Of a stretch of 64,000 bases of DNA, positions 9,562 to 19,433 are shown one piece after another; positions within the stretch are counted from its first letter, which is position 1; each line of letters opens with the position of its first letter. Under the pieces are notes generated by a model. That model had not been told where the DNA came from. It saw only the letters and a program-made list of their open reading frames with translations, and searched no databases. Origin of the DNA: Mucilaginibacter sp. (GTDB taxonomy: Bacteria; Bacteroidota; Bacteroidia; Sphingobacteriales; Sphingobacteriaceae). Position numbers and translations under genes: made by a program. The stretch is taken from positions 1 through 64,000 of the forward strand of contig JAUCSE010000053.1 in the NCBI GenBank assembly GCA_030445275.1, written 5' to 3'.

Positions 9562-9858
9562 AAATAAGAGATTAGGTAATTCTGTTAAAAAAAAGACATC
9601 ATATCGCCAATACCTCACAATTTCGGATTGCAAAAGTTAATGCTGTGGTATAAAAATGCCTGGTATAAATTGATAAATAGCCCTAAAAAAAGGGAACTAG
9701 CAGCGGATCAAGGAAAGTTGATCGTACAGAGAGCCGTAGATCAGGTAAAACTTTAAACATACATCTAATATTTAGTTTAATTAATTGGGTTATTACTGCC
9801 TTTTGCAAGACAAAAACTTAATAGTAATCAATAATTGGTCTGTCGAATATAGAAATAC

Positions 9859-9870
9859 TAAACCGGTTTA
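9859..9870. promoter_or_regulatory. LacI-type operator 1
   Basis: Perfect 12-bp palindrome TAAACCGGTTTA with a central CG, the classical form of LacI/GalR operators. It lies upstream of susC and about 1.4 kb from the nearest lacI-type start codon. Its centre is 66 bp from operator 2. Confidence 0.75.
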
Positions 9871-9923
9871 CCAAAAAATACAAGAGAAAAAATCGCCGAA
9901 TTTGAATTATTGTAAATATTTTA

Positions 9924-9937
9924 CTAAACCGGTTTAG
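9924..9937. promoter_or_regulatory. LacI-type operator 2
   Basis: Perfect 14-bp palindrome CTAAACCGGTTTAG sharing its whole core with operator 1. Two identical sites 66 bp apart (about six helical turns) would allow cooperative binding or looping by a LacI-family dimer. Confidence 0.77.
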
Positions 9938-10241
9938 AGCATACAATAGTCTTAAACAATCGATTGAAATTTTTTAATTTTTGCAAGACAAAAAGCCAAG
10001 CGACAAAAGCAGAATCGGCATTTGTCAAATTGTTTAACAACAACAATTATGGGCTCCCTATTTAAATAATAAATATCTTTTTTAACTGCCTGTCAATAGC
10101 CTGGCGTAGCGCGGACCTTCTTTATCATAACCATCTTCCTCTTTTGTAAACCTGCATGGCTTTTCCTGGTTGATTGCCTAAAATTAAGGCCCCATTTCAA
10201 CACCTATTATTCAGTGTCACTACCTGTTTGCAGGCTGGTAC

Positions 10242-11267
10242 TCACAAAGATTTTGACACTGATGATTTGCGTACCATTAACCTGCTGTGATGGACAATGG
10301 TTTTCACTTCTGCGGCAGGTTCATTTGCCGTAAGACGCTCCAGCATCAGGCTGATAACCTGCTCGGCCATTTCCTTTATTGGTTGTGATATAGCGGTTAT
10401 AGACGGTGTAAACAAGCGGAACAGGTTATAATCGTCAAATACGATCACACCCAAATCTTCGGGGATACGCAGTTCCAGATTGCGGATCGATTCCAGACCA
10501 TTATCAGCAATGTAGTTTGTAGCAAAAAACACCGCATCCAAGCCCGGGTTCGCCGCCAAAAACTCTTCAATTTCACGGATGCAATTTTCCTTATCATCGT
10601 GGTAAATCACTTTTTTTACGCTATAAGGTTGTTTTATTTCGTCTAAAGCGTCCTGGTATCCCCGGAGCCTTTCCATCATCTGTACCTGATCAGAGTCTAA
10701 AGTGATGATAGCTATGTTGCGATAACCATTCTTTATAAAATGCTGTATAGCAGTGTATGTTCCGCGGTAATTATCAGCCACTACATTATCGCAAATAATA
10801 CCCGGCAACGTACGGTCAAATAAAACCACGGGATGCCCGTCGGCAAGTAGTTCTTCCAGTTCGGTCTCTATGCCCGGCGGCGGAGCAATAATATAACCAT
10901 CAACCTGGCGCGTACGGTAAACCTGTATCAGGTCTTTGGCTTTTTGGGTATTATTCTCGGTACTGCAATAAAATATTTTATAACCATGGTTATAGGCATT
11001 TTCCTCCACAATACGGGCAATGGACGAAAAGAAAGGATCAGAAATATCTTCAACCATCATGGCAATGATCTTTGTTTTACCTGCCCGCAAGCCCTGCGCA
11101 AATTGATTAGGGCTGTAACCCACCTTTTCAATATGCTTTAATATCTTCTTCTCCAGAATAACGCTGATATGGTTTTCGCGTGCTTTACCGTTTAAAACAA
11201 ACGAAACCGTCGTTTTCGATATTCCCAAATCATTGGCTATGTCGTTGATCGTTATCCTTTTTTTCAT
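10242..11267 (-). CDS. LacI-family transcriptional regulator
   Basis: 341 residues. Helix-turn-helix at the N-terminus (ITINDIANDLGISKTTVSFVLNGKA), hinge helix, then a periplasmic-binding-protein-like sensor domain (FAQGLRAGKTKIIAMMVEDISDPFFSSIARIVEENAY; VDGYIIAPPPG; VIVFDDYNLFRLFTPSITAISQP). It should bind a sugar effector and the CCGG-centred palindromes nearby. It is clearly paralogous to the gene at 13886-14902, sharing long identical runs such as DPFFSSIAR. Divergence from susC by strand is not seen; both are on the minus strand, with the operators between them, upstream of susC and downstream of lacI. Confidence 0.92.
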   Translation of the reverse strand: MKKRITINDIANDLGISKTTVSFVLNGKARENHISVILEKKILKHIEKVGYSPNQFAQGLRAGKTKIIAMMVEDISDPFFSSIARIVEENAYNHGYKIFYCSTENNTQKAKDLIQVYRTRQVDGYIIAPPPGIETELEELLADGHPVVLFDRTLPGIICDNVVADNYRGTYTAIQHFIKNGYRNIAIITLDSDQVQMMERLRGYQDALDEIKQPYSVKKVIYHDDKENCIREIEEFLAANPGLDAVFFATNYIADNGLESIRNLELRIPEDLGVIVFDDYNLFRLFTPSITAISQPIKEMAEQVISLMLERLTANEPAAEVKTIVHHSRLMVRKSSVSKSL

Positions 11268-11462
11268 CCTTATTATTGATCAGGTAAACCTGCATCCGAT
11301 ATGTTCATCATGTTATTGGACATTAAAAGTACGAATGTTTGCCTGACATTAACAATTGCCATTGACACTGGTGATGAGATTCCTCGTACTCCAATTTCTT
11401 TAACTTTTCCAATCAGCCGATAACACAAAAAATATGGTCAAAAAGAATGCTCAATCATTTAG

Positions 11463-12608
11463 TTATTGCTTCCTTTCGGCGCTATAGAAAAGTAAAGTAC
11501 CAAAACCAGTGTGAGCGGGGTCATAACCTTCAGGCTGCATTTTGGCAACCATTTTTTCGGTATAAGGCATTTGCAAACCCTTTATGCGAACGTAATGATT
11601 ATAAACCATTTGGTATATAGGTATTAACATTCCGCGATCTTTATCAGATATTTTGGTAAGATTTGAATACTTGCCTGTTATTTCCCGATAGGTTTGGAAA
11701 GGCACATCGTATCCTAAATTATATCTGGCCACATATTCAAAACCCAGCAGCAAGCGGTTGTTATATTTACCGTACAGGTCGTCGCCCTGGTTATAAGCAA
11801 TTTCGCAGGTAGATGCCAAACATCCTATTCCGAGTGAGGTGTGTATCTGATCACGGCCGCTTTCCTGTATCTGCCCGGTAACGCCATCTACATAGTGCTC
11901 GATATTCCCGTTATCATGTGCATTCAAATAAAAGTCAACTGCTTTGTTGTACATCTGCCGGTCATCTAAAAAAACAGCGCTGCCCATATACATATTGGTA
12001 ACAGCTGCGCCCCAATTACCATTGGTATAAGGAGGCCGCTTGTAAAAGTCCTCACAAACGGGCAAAAATATTTTAACAAGCATTTTTTTAATTTTTTCCA
12101 CCTGGGCTACAGTTATGCCTTTGTAGGTGTAACGCAATATTTCGGCAGCATTAACGATCTTGTTGCCTTCTAAACCGGCAAGCAAAGGCGCGTCATTGGT
12201 TGGGGGTATCAATTGCAGGGTGTCGGCGTAAGCTTCCAGAATTTCCAGCGACTTTTTGGCATAAGCCTCCTTTTTAGTCGCAGCCCACATCAAAGCGTTA
12301 AGATAGGCCGCCGAAAAATCCGCCGCCATTTTAGTACTGGTATATTTAAATTCACCATCACGGGCGATAATTTTAAATGGCCCTTTCATTTTATAATCAG
12401 CCTGAGCCAATGGATTTGCCTCCAATAATTTATACGAGCCATATTGCGGCTCCGTTTTGTTCTTTACAGCCTGGTAAATCTTATCGAGCGAGGCCTGCGA
12501 ATGTAATACGCCCGGATGTACAAAAACATTTTGGGCTGACGCGATCATAACAGGGCAAATCAAAGCGCTGATAAGTAATATCAAAATAATCGGGGTAATT
12601 TTTTTCAT
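11463..12608 (-). CDS. Alginate-lyase-like polysaccharide lyase (PL38-like)
   Basis: 381 residues from the ATG at 12608, preferred because MKKITPIILILLISALICPVMIASA is then a clean signal peptide. The body is an alpha/alpha-barrel of the alginate-lyase superfamily: VFVHPGVLHSQASLDKIYQAVKNK, a NGNWGAAVTNMYMGSAVFLDD segment and ESGRDQIHTSLGIGCLASTCEIA, with conserved N, H and Y residues of the kind used for beta-elimination. I recall this layout from PL38 enzymes, some acting on glucuronan or alginate; the exact substrate is not readable. The products would be unsaturated uronides, matching the GH88 enzyme in the same region. A half-operator-like AACGGTTTA lies about 45 bp upstream. Confidence 0.75.
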   Translation of the reverse strand: MKKITPIILILLISALICPVMIASAQNVFVHPGVLHSQASLDKIYQAVKNKTEPQYGSYKLLEANPLAQADYKMKGPFKIIARDGEFKYTSTKMAADFSAAYLNALMWAATKKEAYAKKSLEILEAYADTLQLIPPTNDAPLLAGLEGNKIVNAAEILRYTYKGITVAQVEKIKKMLVKIFLPVCEDFYKRPPYTNGNWGAAVTNMYMGSAVFLDDRQMYNKAVDFYLNAHDNGNIEHYVDGVTGQIQESGRDQIHTSLGIGCLASTCEIAYNQGDDLYGKYNNRLLLGFEYVARYNLGYDVPFQTYREITGKYSNLTKISDKDRGMLIPIYQMVYNHYVRIKGLQMPYTEKMVAKMQPEGYDPAHTGFGTLLFYSAERKQ

Positions 12609-12851
12609 GGGGTATTTTAATTTTATAAACAAGTGTCACAGTATTGGAAGAACGGTTTAAATACAAAAAAATTACGGCCACCGTATGACTGGATATTCTT
12701 TAAAATATACAGCAGCGTCGCTTATTTTAACTCGGTCTGACAGCTTACGGTTTTAGCCTCTTTTTAACGATATCCGGCCCGTTGTAAAAATTTAACAGTA
12801 CCGTCGGGTTATCTGTTGGGTACAGCACTTAAGTAGTTCAATAGTCTGCCT

Positions 12852-13883
12852 TTATTTCGATTGTGACGACCTTCGAATAAAGATCTGGGTTGGTAAAACG
12901 ACTGTTTCAAATTCAGTAGTTGGCTGTTTATCTTCCATCAAACTAATGAGCATTTCAGCGGCTTTTTTACCCATCTCCACACCCGGCTGGTAAACTGCGC
13001 TTAAGGTTGGGTTTAAAATACCCGCCTCCTCCATGTTACTAAACCCAAACAATGCGATATCGTCGGGTATGTTCACCTTTAACCGATGTAATAGGGACAG
13101 CACCGTAGTCGTTATCCTGTCTGAAGCTGTAAAAATGGCATCAGGACGATCTTCGGCATATAACAATTCGCTCAGGGCGTTCTCGATTTCCTTCCGGTCT
13201 TTGCCCCCATGCTGGCAATATTTGATATAACGCTCATTTACGGTTATGCCATTCTGCTCCAGCGCCAGTCTGTATCCTTTTAACCGTTCTGAAGTTATGG
13301 ATACATTATCCGAACTGGTGATGTGCGCAATCTGACGATAACCCGCTTTGATCAATTGCTTTGTAGCCTCAAAGGCCCCGGTAAAATTATCAGCGATCAC
13401 CTTGTGGGTATTGATTCCGTCGCTGATCCTGTCGAAAAAAACAATGGGCAATCCTTTTTCCTGAAGTTTCTTCAGATAGCTAACATCTGTTGTTTCCGTG
13501 GAAAGTGACATCAGCAGGCCGTCAATGGCCTGAGTTGTCAGGTCATTGACATTGCGAAATTCCAGTTCACTGGATTCATGGCTTTGCGTAATAATAACAT
13601 TATAATCCTTAGCCTGAGCAATAGATTCAATACCATCAATGACCTGGGAGAAAAACTGGTTATCAATCGCAGATACGATAACACCGATAGACCTGCTATT
13701 TCCCCGCTTTATAATCTGCGCAGCGAGGTTGGGCCGGTAATTAAGTCTTCGGGCGCATTCGCGTACAAGTATTTTTGTTTGTTCACTGATCTCAAAGCTA
13801 TCTTTCAACGCCCTGGAAACGCTCGCCGCGGAAAGCTCCAATTCCTTTGCGATATCTTTTAAGGTAGTCTTTTTAAAATCCAT
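12852..13883 (-). CDS. LacI-family transcriptional regulator (divergent type)
   Basis: 343 residues. HTH: TTLKDIAKELELSAASVSRALKDSFEISEQT; sensor domain with SRSIGVIVSAIDNQFFSQVIDGIESIA and DIALFGFSNMEEAGILNPTLSAVYQPGVEMGKKAAEMLI. Its recognition helix (SAASVSRALKD) differs from that of the two other LacI proteins here (SKTTVSFVLNGK), so it probably reads a different operator and sensor ligand. It begins 2 bp after the stop codon of the upstream lacI-type gene, so the two are co-transcribed. Confidence 0.92.
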   Translation of the reverse strand: MDFKKTTLKDIAKELELSAASVSRALKDSFEISEQTKILVRECARRLNYRPNLAAQIIKRGNSRSIGVIVSAIDNQFFSQVIDGIESIAQAKDYNVIITQSHESSELEFRNVNDLTTQAIDGLLMSLSTETTDVSYLKKLQEKGLPIVFFDRISDGINTHKVIADNFTGAFEATKQLIKAGYRQIAHITSSDNVSITSERLKGYRLALEQNGITVNERYIKYCQHGGKDRKEIENALSELLYAEDRPDAIFTASDRITTTVLSLLHRLKVNIPDDIALFGFSNMEEAGILNPTLSAVYQPGVEMGKKAAEMLISLMEDKQPTTEFETVVLPTQIFIRRSSQSK

Positions 13884-13885
13884 AA

Positions 13886-14902
13886 CTAAATTTTTATTTT
13901 TATGGGCATAGATGATCCACGAACCATTAATGTTGTTTTGAGTTCAACTTTTTCCGGATTAATCAAAAAACCGTTTGACAATTGCTTCAACATAATCCTG
14001 GTCAGGTTATCGGCGATCTCTTTTATAGGCTGGGCAACAGCAGTGATCGATGGGCCGAACAATGCGAAACTGTTATAATCATCGAATACAACAATTCCGA
14101 TATCTTTAGAAATCTGCAGGTTAAGTCGCTTCAAAGCTTCCAATCCTGTAAAGGCAATGTAATTGGTGGTAAAGAATATGGCATCGATTTTTTCCGGTTG
14201 TAAAAAGGCAATAATCTGCGAAATACTTTTTTCATTGTCTTCGTGATACTTTATCTTCTTTACATATTGTTTTAAGCCATGATCATTTATCGCCTGGAGG
14301 TACCCTTCGAGTCGATCCAGCATCTGATTCTGCTCTGACTCCAGCGTGATCAGGGCAATCCTCTTAAACCCATTGATCATCAGATGATCAACTGCCTTAT
14401 AAGCACCGGCAAAATTGTCAACTTCCACAAAGCTGGTATCAATCCCCGACAGCATCCTGTCGAAAATCACCACCGGCAGCCCTTCAGCGATCAGCGTCTG
14501 AATGTCTGCCTCAATTCCCGGAGCGGGAGCTATAATATACCCATCTACCTGGTATCGTCTGAACATATTAATCAGATCCCTTGTCTTCTCCGTGCTGTTC
14601 TCTGTGCTTCCGTATATGATCCGGTACCCCTTTTTATAGGCGTTTTCTTCTACTAAACGGGCAATTGAAGAAAAGAACGGATCAGCAATATCTTCGATCA
14701 TCATACCGATTGTTTTACTTTTGCCCGTGCGCAGTCCCTGAGCCATATGATTTGGCCGGTAACCCACCTTTTCGACATAATCTAAAATCCTCTTCTTAAC
14801 AGCTTCACTAACTCCTTGCTTTCCGTTCAGTACAAAGGAAACAGTCGTTTTTGAGACTCCCAGGTGTTTAGCAATATCTTTAATAGAGCGTCTTTTTTCC
14901 AT
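13886..14902 (-). CDS. LacI-family transcriptional regulator, paralogue of the 10.2-kb gene
   Basis: 338 residues from the ATG at 14902 (MEKRRSIKDIAKHLGVSKTT), preferred over the start six codons upstream. Same HTH recognition sequence (VSKTTVSFVLNGKQG) and sensor-domain blocks (MIEDIADPFFSSIARLVEENAY, VDGYIIAPAPGIEADI) as the regulator at 10242-11267, so both could bind the same CTAAACCGGTTTAG operator. First gene of a two-gene regulator operon. Confidence 0.92.
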   Translation of the reverse strand: MEKRRSIKDIAKHLGVSKTTVSFVLNGKQGVSEAVKKRILDYVEKVGYRPNHMAQGLRTGKSKTIGMMIEDIADPFFSSIARLVEENAYKKGYRIIYGSTENSTEKTRDLINMFRRYQVDGYIIAPAPGIEADIQTLIAEGLPVVIFDRMLSGIDTSFVEVDNFAGAYKAVDHLMINGFKRIALITLESEQNQMLDRLEGYLQAINDHGLKQYVKKIKYHEDNEKSISQIIAFLQPEKIDAIFFTTNYIAFTGLEALKRLNLQISKDIGIVVFDDYNSFALFGPSITAVAQPIKEIADNLTRIMLKQLSNGFLINPEKVELKTTLMVRGSSMPIKIKI

Positions 14903-15142
14903 CGGATGAGATTGAACCATAACATGTTCCCTGCTAAAACAAGGGTTTCATGAATTGATCGTTTTTGATTTAGATGCATCATACCATCTATTTGCAGTAT
15001 TATTTAATGCATCGTTCTCCTTAATCGTCGTTACACCTGCAGAACGGGATAACGCTATATATTCAAAACTTTGCCTGCCTCTCTAATAGATAAAATCAAA
15101 ATTTCTTTCCTGGTTCCTTGATTGTTTCTTTAATTGCTTAAA

Positions 15143-16579
15143 CTATAGCTTCCAGCTAAACGTGTTAAAAGATTTTGGCTTTAAAGACAAGATAACTGAC
15201 TTGCCATTCATTCTCAGTACGACTTGTTTACTTGCCTGGTCGGAATTCATCATTAACAGGGTAACTGTCCCATCAGGATTAATAAAAGCTAAATGGTCAT
15301 TGCCGCCCGAAGTTTGAATGCGATATGCGCCGGGCATGACAAAATGCGAGAGATGTTTCATGAGGTAAAATTCTGGATTATAACGAATCTCACCGCTCTG
15401 CTTATTGATAGAGATCAACATATTCTGTGGCCATCCCCAACTGCTTTCGCCCGAACTATCCAAAACCATATTCCAGTACATATAAGAATTTGCGCCATTG
15501 GTCAGGTAATGCTGCAGCAATGTCCAGGTATGTTCCGCGGATGCCCAGTTATTCTCTCCTTCACCACACTCTGACTCCGTCTGCATCAGCTCAAATTTCG
15601 GAAATTCCTTGCTGATCGCCGAAATTGCTTTTTTTCCCGCCCACTGCAAACCAACCCCTTTAATATATTTGGATGTAGCTGTATCCGTCAAAATGCGACG
15701 CACATAGTCCGGATTTCCATTATTAATGGTACCCAGCCATATGTCCGTAGAAATACTATCGGTTTTAAATTTTGGACCGAGATATTTTCTGATAAACAAG
15801 GCCAGGTCCTCCGGCCTCCAGGTACAGCTTGGCCACTGGGGAGCATAAACTACCTCGTTCTGAACATTAATAGCGGAGATATCAATGCCTTCCTTTTTGT
15901 AAGCCTTGACAAATCTGGAAAAATAAAGTGCATAGGCCTCCAGGTAACTATTCTCCATTTTAAAAGCAGTAGCATTATCACCTATATTTTTCAAGATGCC
16001 CATTTCGTTGTCGCCTCTTTTCATGCCTTTAACACCACCTGATGTGAGCGCATAATGGTTATTAACTTTCATCCAAACCGGGGGACTCCAGGGGGAAGCC
16101 CATATTTTTAAGCTTGGGTGTATTTTTTGAGCAGCGTGAATGTAGGGAATAAGAATATAGCGATCCCTATCAATGTTAAAGTTGCGCATCGTAAAATCAT
16201 CAGGGACATCATCGAGGGAATACCAGCTGAGTGCATAGTCACTTGCACCGATCGGCATGCGACAAATAGAGAAATTAGCGCCGGCCGTTGCAAAGAGTTC
16301 TTGTAAAATCTTATTTCGCTGACCGGCATTTAATGATGCCAGGGCCTCCCATCCAATCTCGTTAAAACAGCCTCCGAAACCATCAATCCTTTGCAGCTGT
16401 TGCTCCGGATAAATTGTAAGTGTTGGTTGTTCACTGTTTGGAGATTTAAAGGTCAGCTCTTTTTCCTGCGTCCACTGGGCCGCAGGCAGAGAAGAAACCC
16501 ATTGGATTTTTTGCCCATAGCCTATTGAAATAGCTGTAAAAATAAAAAAAAGCAGACTGTTGATTTTCTTTTTGTTCAC
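15143..16579 (-). CDS. GH30 family glycosidase
   Basis: 478 residues if it starts at the GTG at 16579, which places a signal peptide (KKINSLLFFIFTAISIGYG) at the N-terminus; the ATG at 16672 would add 31 unlikely residues. Hallmarks of GH30: QRIDGFGGCFNEIGWEAL, ICRMPIGASDYALSWYSLDD, ASPWSPPVWMK, the acid/base region INVQNEVVYAPQWPSC and the nucleophile region FELMQTESECG, followed by the side beta domain. GH30 activities include beta-1,6-glucanase, beta-xylosidase, beta-glucosidase and endoxylanase; the arrangement looks closest to the subfamily-3 type, but I would not fix the substrate. Secreted or periplasmic. Confidence 0.88.
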   Translation of the reverse strand: MNKKKINSLLFFIFTAISIGYGQKIQWVSSLPAAQWTQEKELTFKSPNSEQPTLTIYPEQQLQRIDGFGGCFNEIGWEALASLNAGQRNKILQELFATAGANFSICRMPIGASDYALSWYSLDDVPDDFTMRNFNIDRDRYILIPYIHAAQKIHPSLKIWASPWSPPVWMKVNNHYALTSGGVKGMKRGDNEMGILKNIGDNATAFKMENSYLEAYALYFSRFVKAYKKEGIDISAINVQNEVVYAPQWPSCTWRPEDLALFIRKYLGPKFKTDSISTDIWLGTINNGNPDYVRRILTDTATSKYIKGVGLQWAGKKAISAISKEFPKFELMQTESECGEGENNWASAEHTWTLLQHYLTNGANSYMYWNMVLDSSGESSWGWPQNMLISINKQSGEIRYNPEFYLMKHLSHFVMPGAYRIQTSGGNDHLAFINPDGTVTLLMMNSDQASKQVVLRMNGKSVILSLKPKSFNTFSWKL

Positions 16580-16885
16580 GATAGATTTGTTACACTTTCC
16601 GATTAGAATAAAAGCTAAATTCGTGATATCCTGATGGTAATACCATGCATTTTCTGACCAACTATTTATCATTATTGACCGGAAGGGTGTCGGGGTAAAT
16701 GATTTCGATGATATAGACAGCCATTAGTTTTTGATGCTTTGACCCTTATTTCCTCCCCCGTCGACGGTCGCTGAAAAAAGTCATTTTTTTCTTTAACAAA
16801 CGGGGATATATTCTGCGGTGGGCATTTGAGTTTTGATTCTCATACAATGATCGGTAACTGGCTACGCAGAACTTCTTATTGAAAA

Positions 16886-19258
16886 TTATTTGAGTCCATT
16901 TACGGTTATTGATAAAAATTTCTGAGCATCATATTTCGGGGTACTGGCCTGGTCATTAATAAAAATCCTTTTTACGCCTTTAATTCCCAAAGAGGCACGT
17001 ATTAATGGTTGACCCTGAATCTGTACTTTTAATACATTATCTTCTTTATCTGCGTATAGGAATACTTTGGAGAGTGAACTCAATAAAACCTGACCTCCTT
17101 TTCGGAGATAGCTCCCGTTACTAATAAAAACTGATGAAAGTTTTGTTGGGTCATTTCGGTCCGCTCCTACAGGAAAGGTTACGGCACTGAGATAGGCGTC
17201 GGTTTCCCAACCGTTGATCTCATTGCTGGAGTTCCGATGCATCAACCTTCCGTCCGCTAAAAGATTGATATACACTTCACTGACCTGCCCGTTTTGAGTA
17301 ATACGTATCCCGAGATAGTCGTTGCCCTGAAACTTCTCGATCACCGGTATATTTGTGCGGCCGGAAGATGCGTTGGCACCCGATGATCCGGTAAACGTTT
17401 GTACTTGTTGATTGCCGTCATTCAACAGAATAATCGCATTTATGAATTTGGTGCGATCGGTCTTTTCCGGTGGCGAGATGACATAATAGGGTATCTTTAC
17501 GTCGAAGGTCCTGTCTTTAATACCATAATCAACGTTCAGCTTCATCTTCTCCGGAAAATCATGGGGATAACCCAGCGGTAAAGTTTCCGGGTACAAGGGA
17601 CGAAATAATATACCCGCCTTTTCCCTGGTAATCTCCAGGTCGGGACCTCGTTTCACGGCTGTATCCGCATAATGCAGCAGAAAGTCTAGTTTACCGATAT
17701 CATAAGTTTTGACATCGTCGATGATCAATATCACATTACCTATCCAAAGGAAATTTCTATAATTACGCAGAAAATTTTTGGATGTAGGTCCCGTAACATC
17801 TGCCATAATGTATTTAAGCTTATCACCATCAATCATATGATATAAGTGGCCGGAATTTTTGACAGCGTGATACTCATCCTGGTTATCCTGGGCCTCACCG
17901 TTGAACATCAATACATTGTGGGCACGGCTGGTGACAAAATAACTGCTGTATTCAGGCCTGGCATAATTGACATCGCCACCGTCAATGAGCAAATTCTGGC
18001 CGTTATGGTAGAGCACAAAAGAACCCGCGTCAGCATGGGCGTGGTTCCAGGTAAATCCGCATTTGACTCCCAGTAAAGTGGCATCGGGTTTCCATGAGGA
18101 CCGAAGCATGCCCCAGCCCAATCCCGTATAAATTGAAGAGGTTGGCAATGATGGTATGGAGGCAGCGTGCCTGTTGTCCGGCTCGTAAAGCATTCCCATC
18201 GGCGTGCTTATATTCAGATCTTCCCGCCAATTTTTCTTCGCGGTATAGCTTAAGTACCAGGAATAGTCCGCTTTCCCTAAGCCCAACGCGATCAATAACT
18301 TAATGGGCTTATCTCCGTTGGCATAATCATTACTGTCTCCGAAATTCAGGGACATCAATGGTCCGGCCGAACGGGGATATCCTGCATGCAGGAACCAATC
18401 CGCGGTTCTTTGCAATAGACCATCGTAAGGCATTTTAACCGGTTTAAGCGCGTTTGTATAAGCCAGCCTAAATAACAAATATTCTGAAACACCATAATTT
18501 GCATAACCAATACTTTCGTAAAATCCACCGTCCGGGTCAAAAGTTGAAGGCTTATTTTCAAGCACACTTCCGGAAAAGCCAAACCATTCCGGGCTATCAT
18601 CCATAATCGACCGGGCCCATTCCCTTGCTTCCGGAACGTCATTCATTACGGCTAACGACGCGATGCCGGCTTCAAACACAATAGCCGACCACCAATTATG
18701 GCCCATGTTATTCAGTGACTGGATTCTTTTATCTTTTGATAACCAGTCTCCGATACTGGGTTCAATACCCAGTTTAACTATTTTCTGGGCTATTTCTCCT
18801 TTTTCCGTAGCTGAAAGCGTGTTGTAAATGGCGTCATAAGTTACAGCTGTTACCCAGTTGCTATGACTGGTCCCTAAGCCGGAGTTCCAACGGGGTTCAC
18901 GATCATCCATACCATCCCATTCCTTGCGATTGACAACATCATCAAGTAAGCTTTTGGCCCGTTCGGCATAACGCCCATTCCCGGTCATTGCATAAGCTAA
19001 TGCTAACTGCTCCATGTCGCCAACTTTAGGTTTGGTGAGCCATTGATCACAACGATCCTTTAACGCGTTCCAGTTATTGGCCAGGCCGGTATCCGTTTTG
19101 ATGCGCTCTTTTAGTATTGACGTTCTTTGAGGTGTATAAAAAAGAAATGGATGCATTTTTTTTTCCTGCGCCTGAACAACGTTAAATCCCAGTAAACAAA
19201 CACCAAGAAGAGAAATTGTCAGGCGGGCCATGTGGCGTCTTTTGTATTGATATCTCAT
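16886..19258 (-). CDS. Heparinase II/III-like polysaccharide lyase
   Basis: 790 residues; the start could also be the ATG nine codons in (MARLTISLLGVCLLGFNVVQA is the signal peptide). N-terminal alpha/alpha-toroid (YDAIYNTLSATEKGEIAQKI, NNMGHNWWSAIVFEAGIAS, FDPDGGFYESIGYANYG), then the heparinase II/III beta-sandwich with its core motif WNHAHADAGSFVLYHNGQNLLIDGG. These are uronate-directed lyases using a Tyr/His pair in the toroid. The family covers heparin, alginate-oligomer, ulvan and other uronate substrates, so the target is uncertain. Neighbouring GH43, GH30 and GH88 suggest depolymerisation of one branched acidic glycan. Confidence 0.85.
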   Translation of the reverse strand: MRYQYKRRHMARLTISLLGVCLLGFNVVQAQEKKMHPFLFYTPQRTSILKERIKTDTGLANNWNALKDRCDQWLTKPKVGDMEQLALAYAMTGNGRYAERAKSLLDDVVNRKEWDGMDDREPRWNSGLGTSHSNWVTAVTYDAIYNTLSATEKGEIAQKIVKLGIEPSIGDWLSKDKRIQSLNNMGHNWWSAIVFEAGIASLAVMNDVPEAREWARSIMDDSPEWFGFSGSVLENKPSTFDPDGGFYESIGYANYGVSEYLLFRLAYTNALKPVKMPYDGLLQRTADWFLHAGYPRSAGPLMSLNFGDSNDYANGDKPIKLLIALGLGKADYSWYLSYTAKKNWREDLNISTPMGMLYEPDNRHAASIPSLPTSSIYTGLGWGMLRSSWKPDATLLGVKCGFTWNHAHADAGSFVLYHNGQNLLIDGGDVNYARPEYSSYFVTSRAHNVLMFNGEAQDNQDEYHAVKNSGHLYHMIDGDKLKYIMADVTGPTSKNFLRNYRNFLWIGNVILIIDDVKTYDIGKLDFLLHYADTAVKRGPDLEITREKAGILFRPLYPETLPLGYPHDFPEKMKLNVDYGIKDRTFDVKIPYYVISPPEKTDRTKFINAIILLNDGNQQVQTFTGSSGANASSGRTNIPVIEKFQGNDYLGIRITQNGQVSEVYINLLADGRLMHRNSSNEINGWETDAYLSAVTFPVGADRNDPTKLSSVFISNGSYLRKGGQVLLSSLSKVFLYADKEDNVLKVQIQGQPLIRASLGIKGVKRIFINDQASTPKYDAQKFLSITVNGLK

Positions 19259-19433
19259 GTCAGTATAAAAATTAGAAAAAAGGATCCGGACTTATCGATT
19301 CTTTATATAAAATAGCTGCTTTACCAGGATCGCAATTTCCATGATGTTGCGATGCCCTATTACGTTGATCATAAAAATACTAAAAAAGGAATATCAGCTA
19401 TTTAAAGTTGAGATTCAGCTTTTCGCCCATTCT

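Larger units (their letters stand above)
9562..10241. promoter_or_regulatory. Regulatory region between susC and a lacI-type gene
   Basis: 680 bp without a gene. It contains two perfect palindromic operators (listed separately) and a 16-bp direct repeat TTTTGCAAGACAAAAA at 9801-9816 and 9979-9994 that brackets them, 178 bp apart. Each repeat is itself a partial palindrome (TTTTG...CAAAA). On the minus strand TAAGTTTTTG near 9820 and TTAACTTTTG near 9632-9641 are imperfect -7-like elements for susC; none is a clean TAnnTTTG. Confidence 0.6.
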
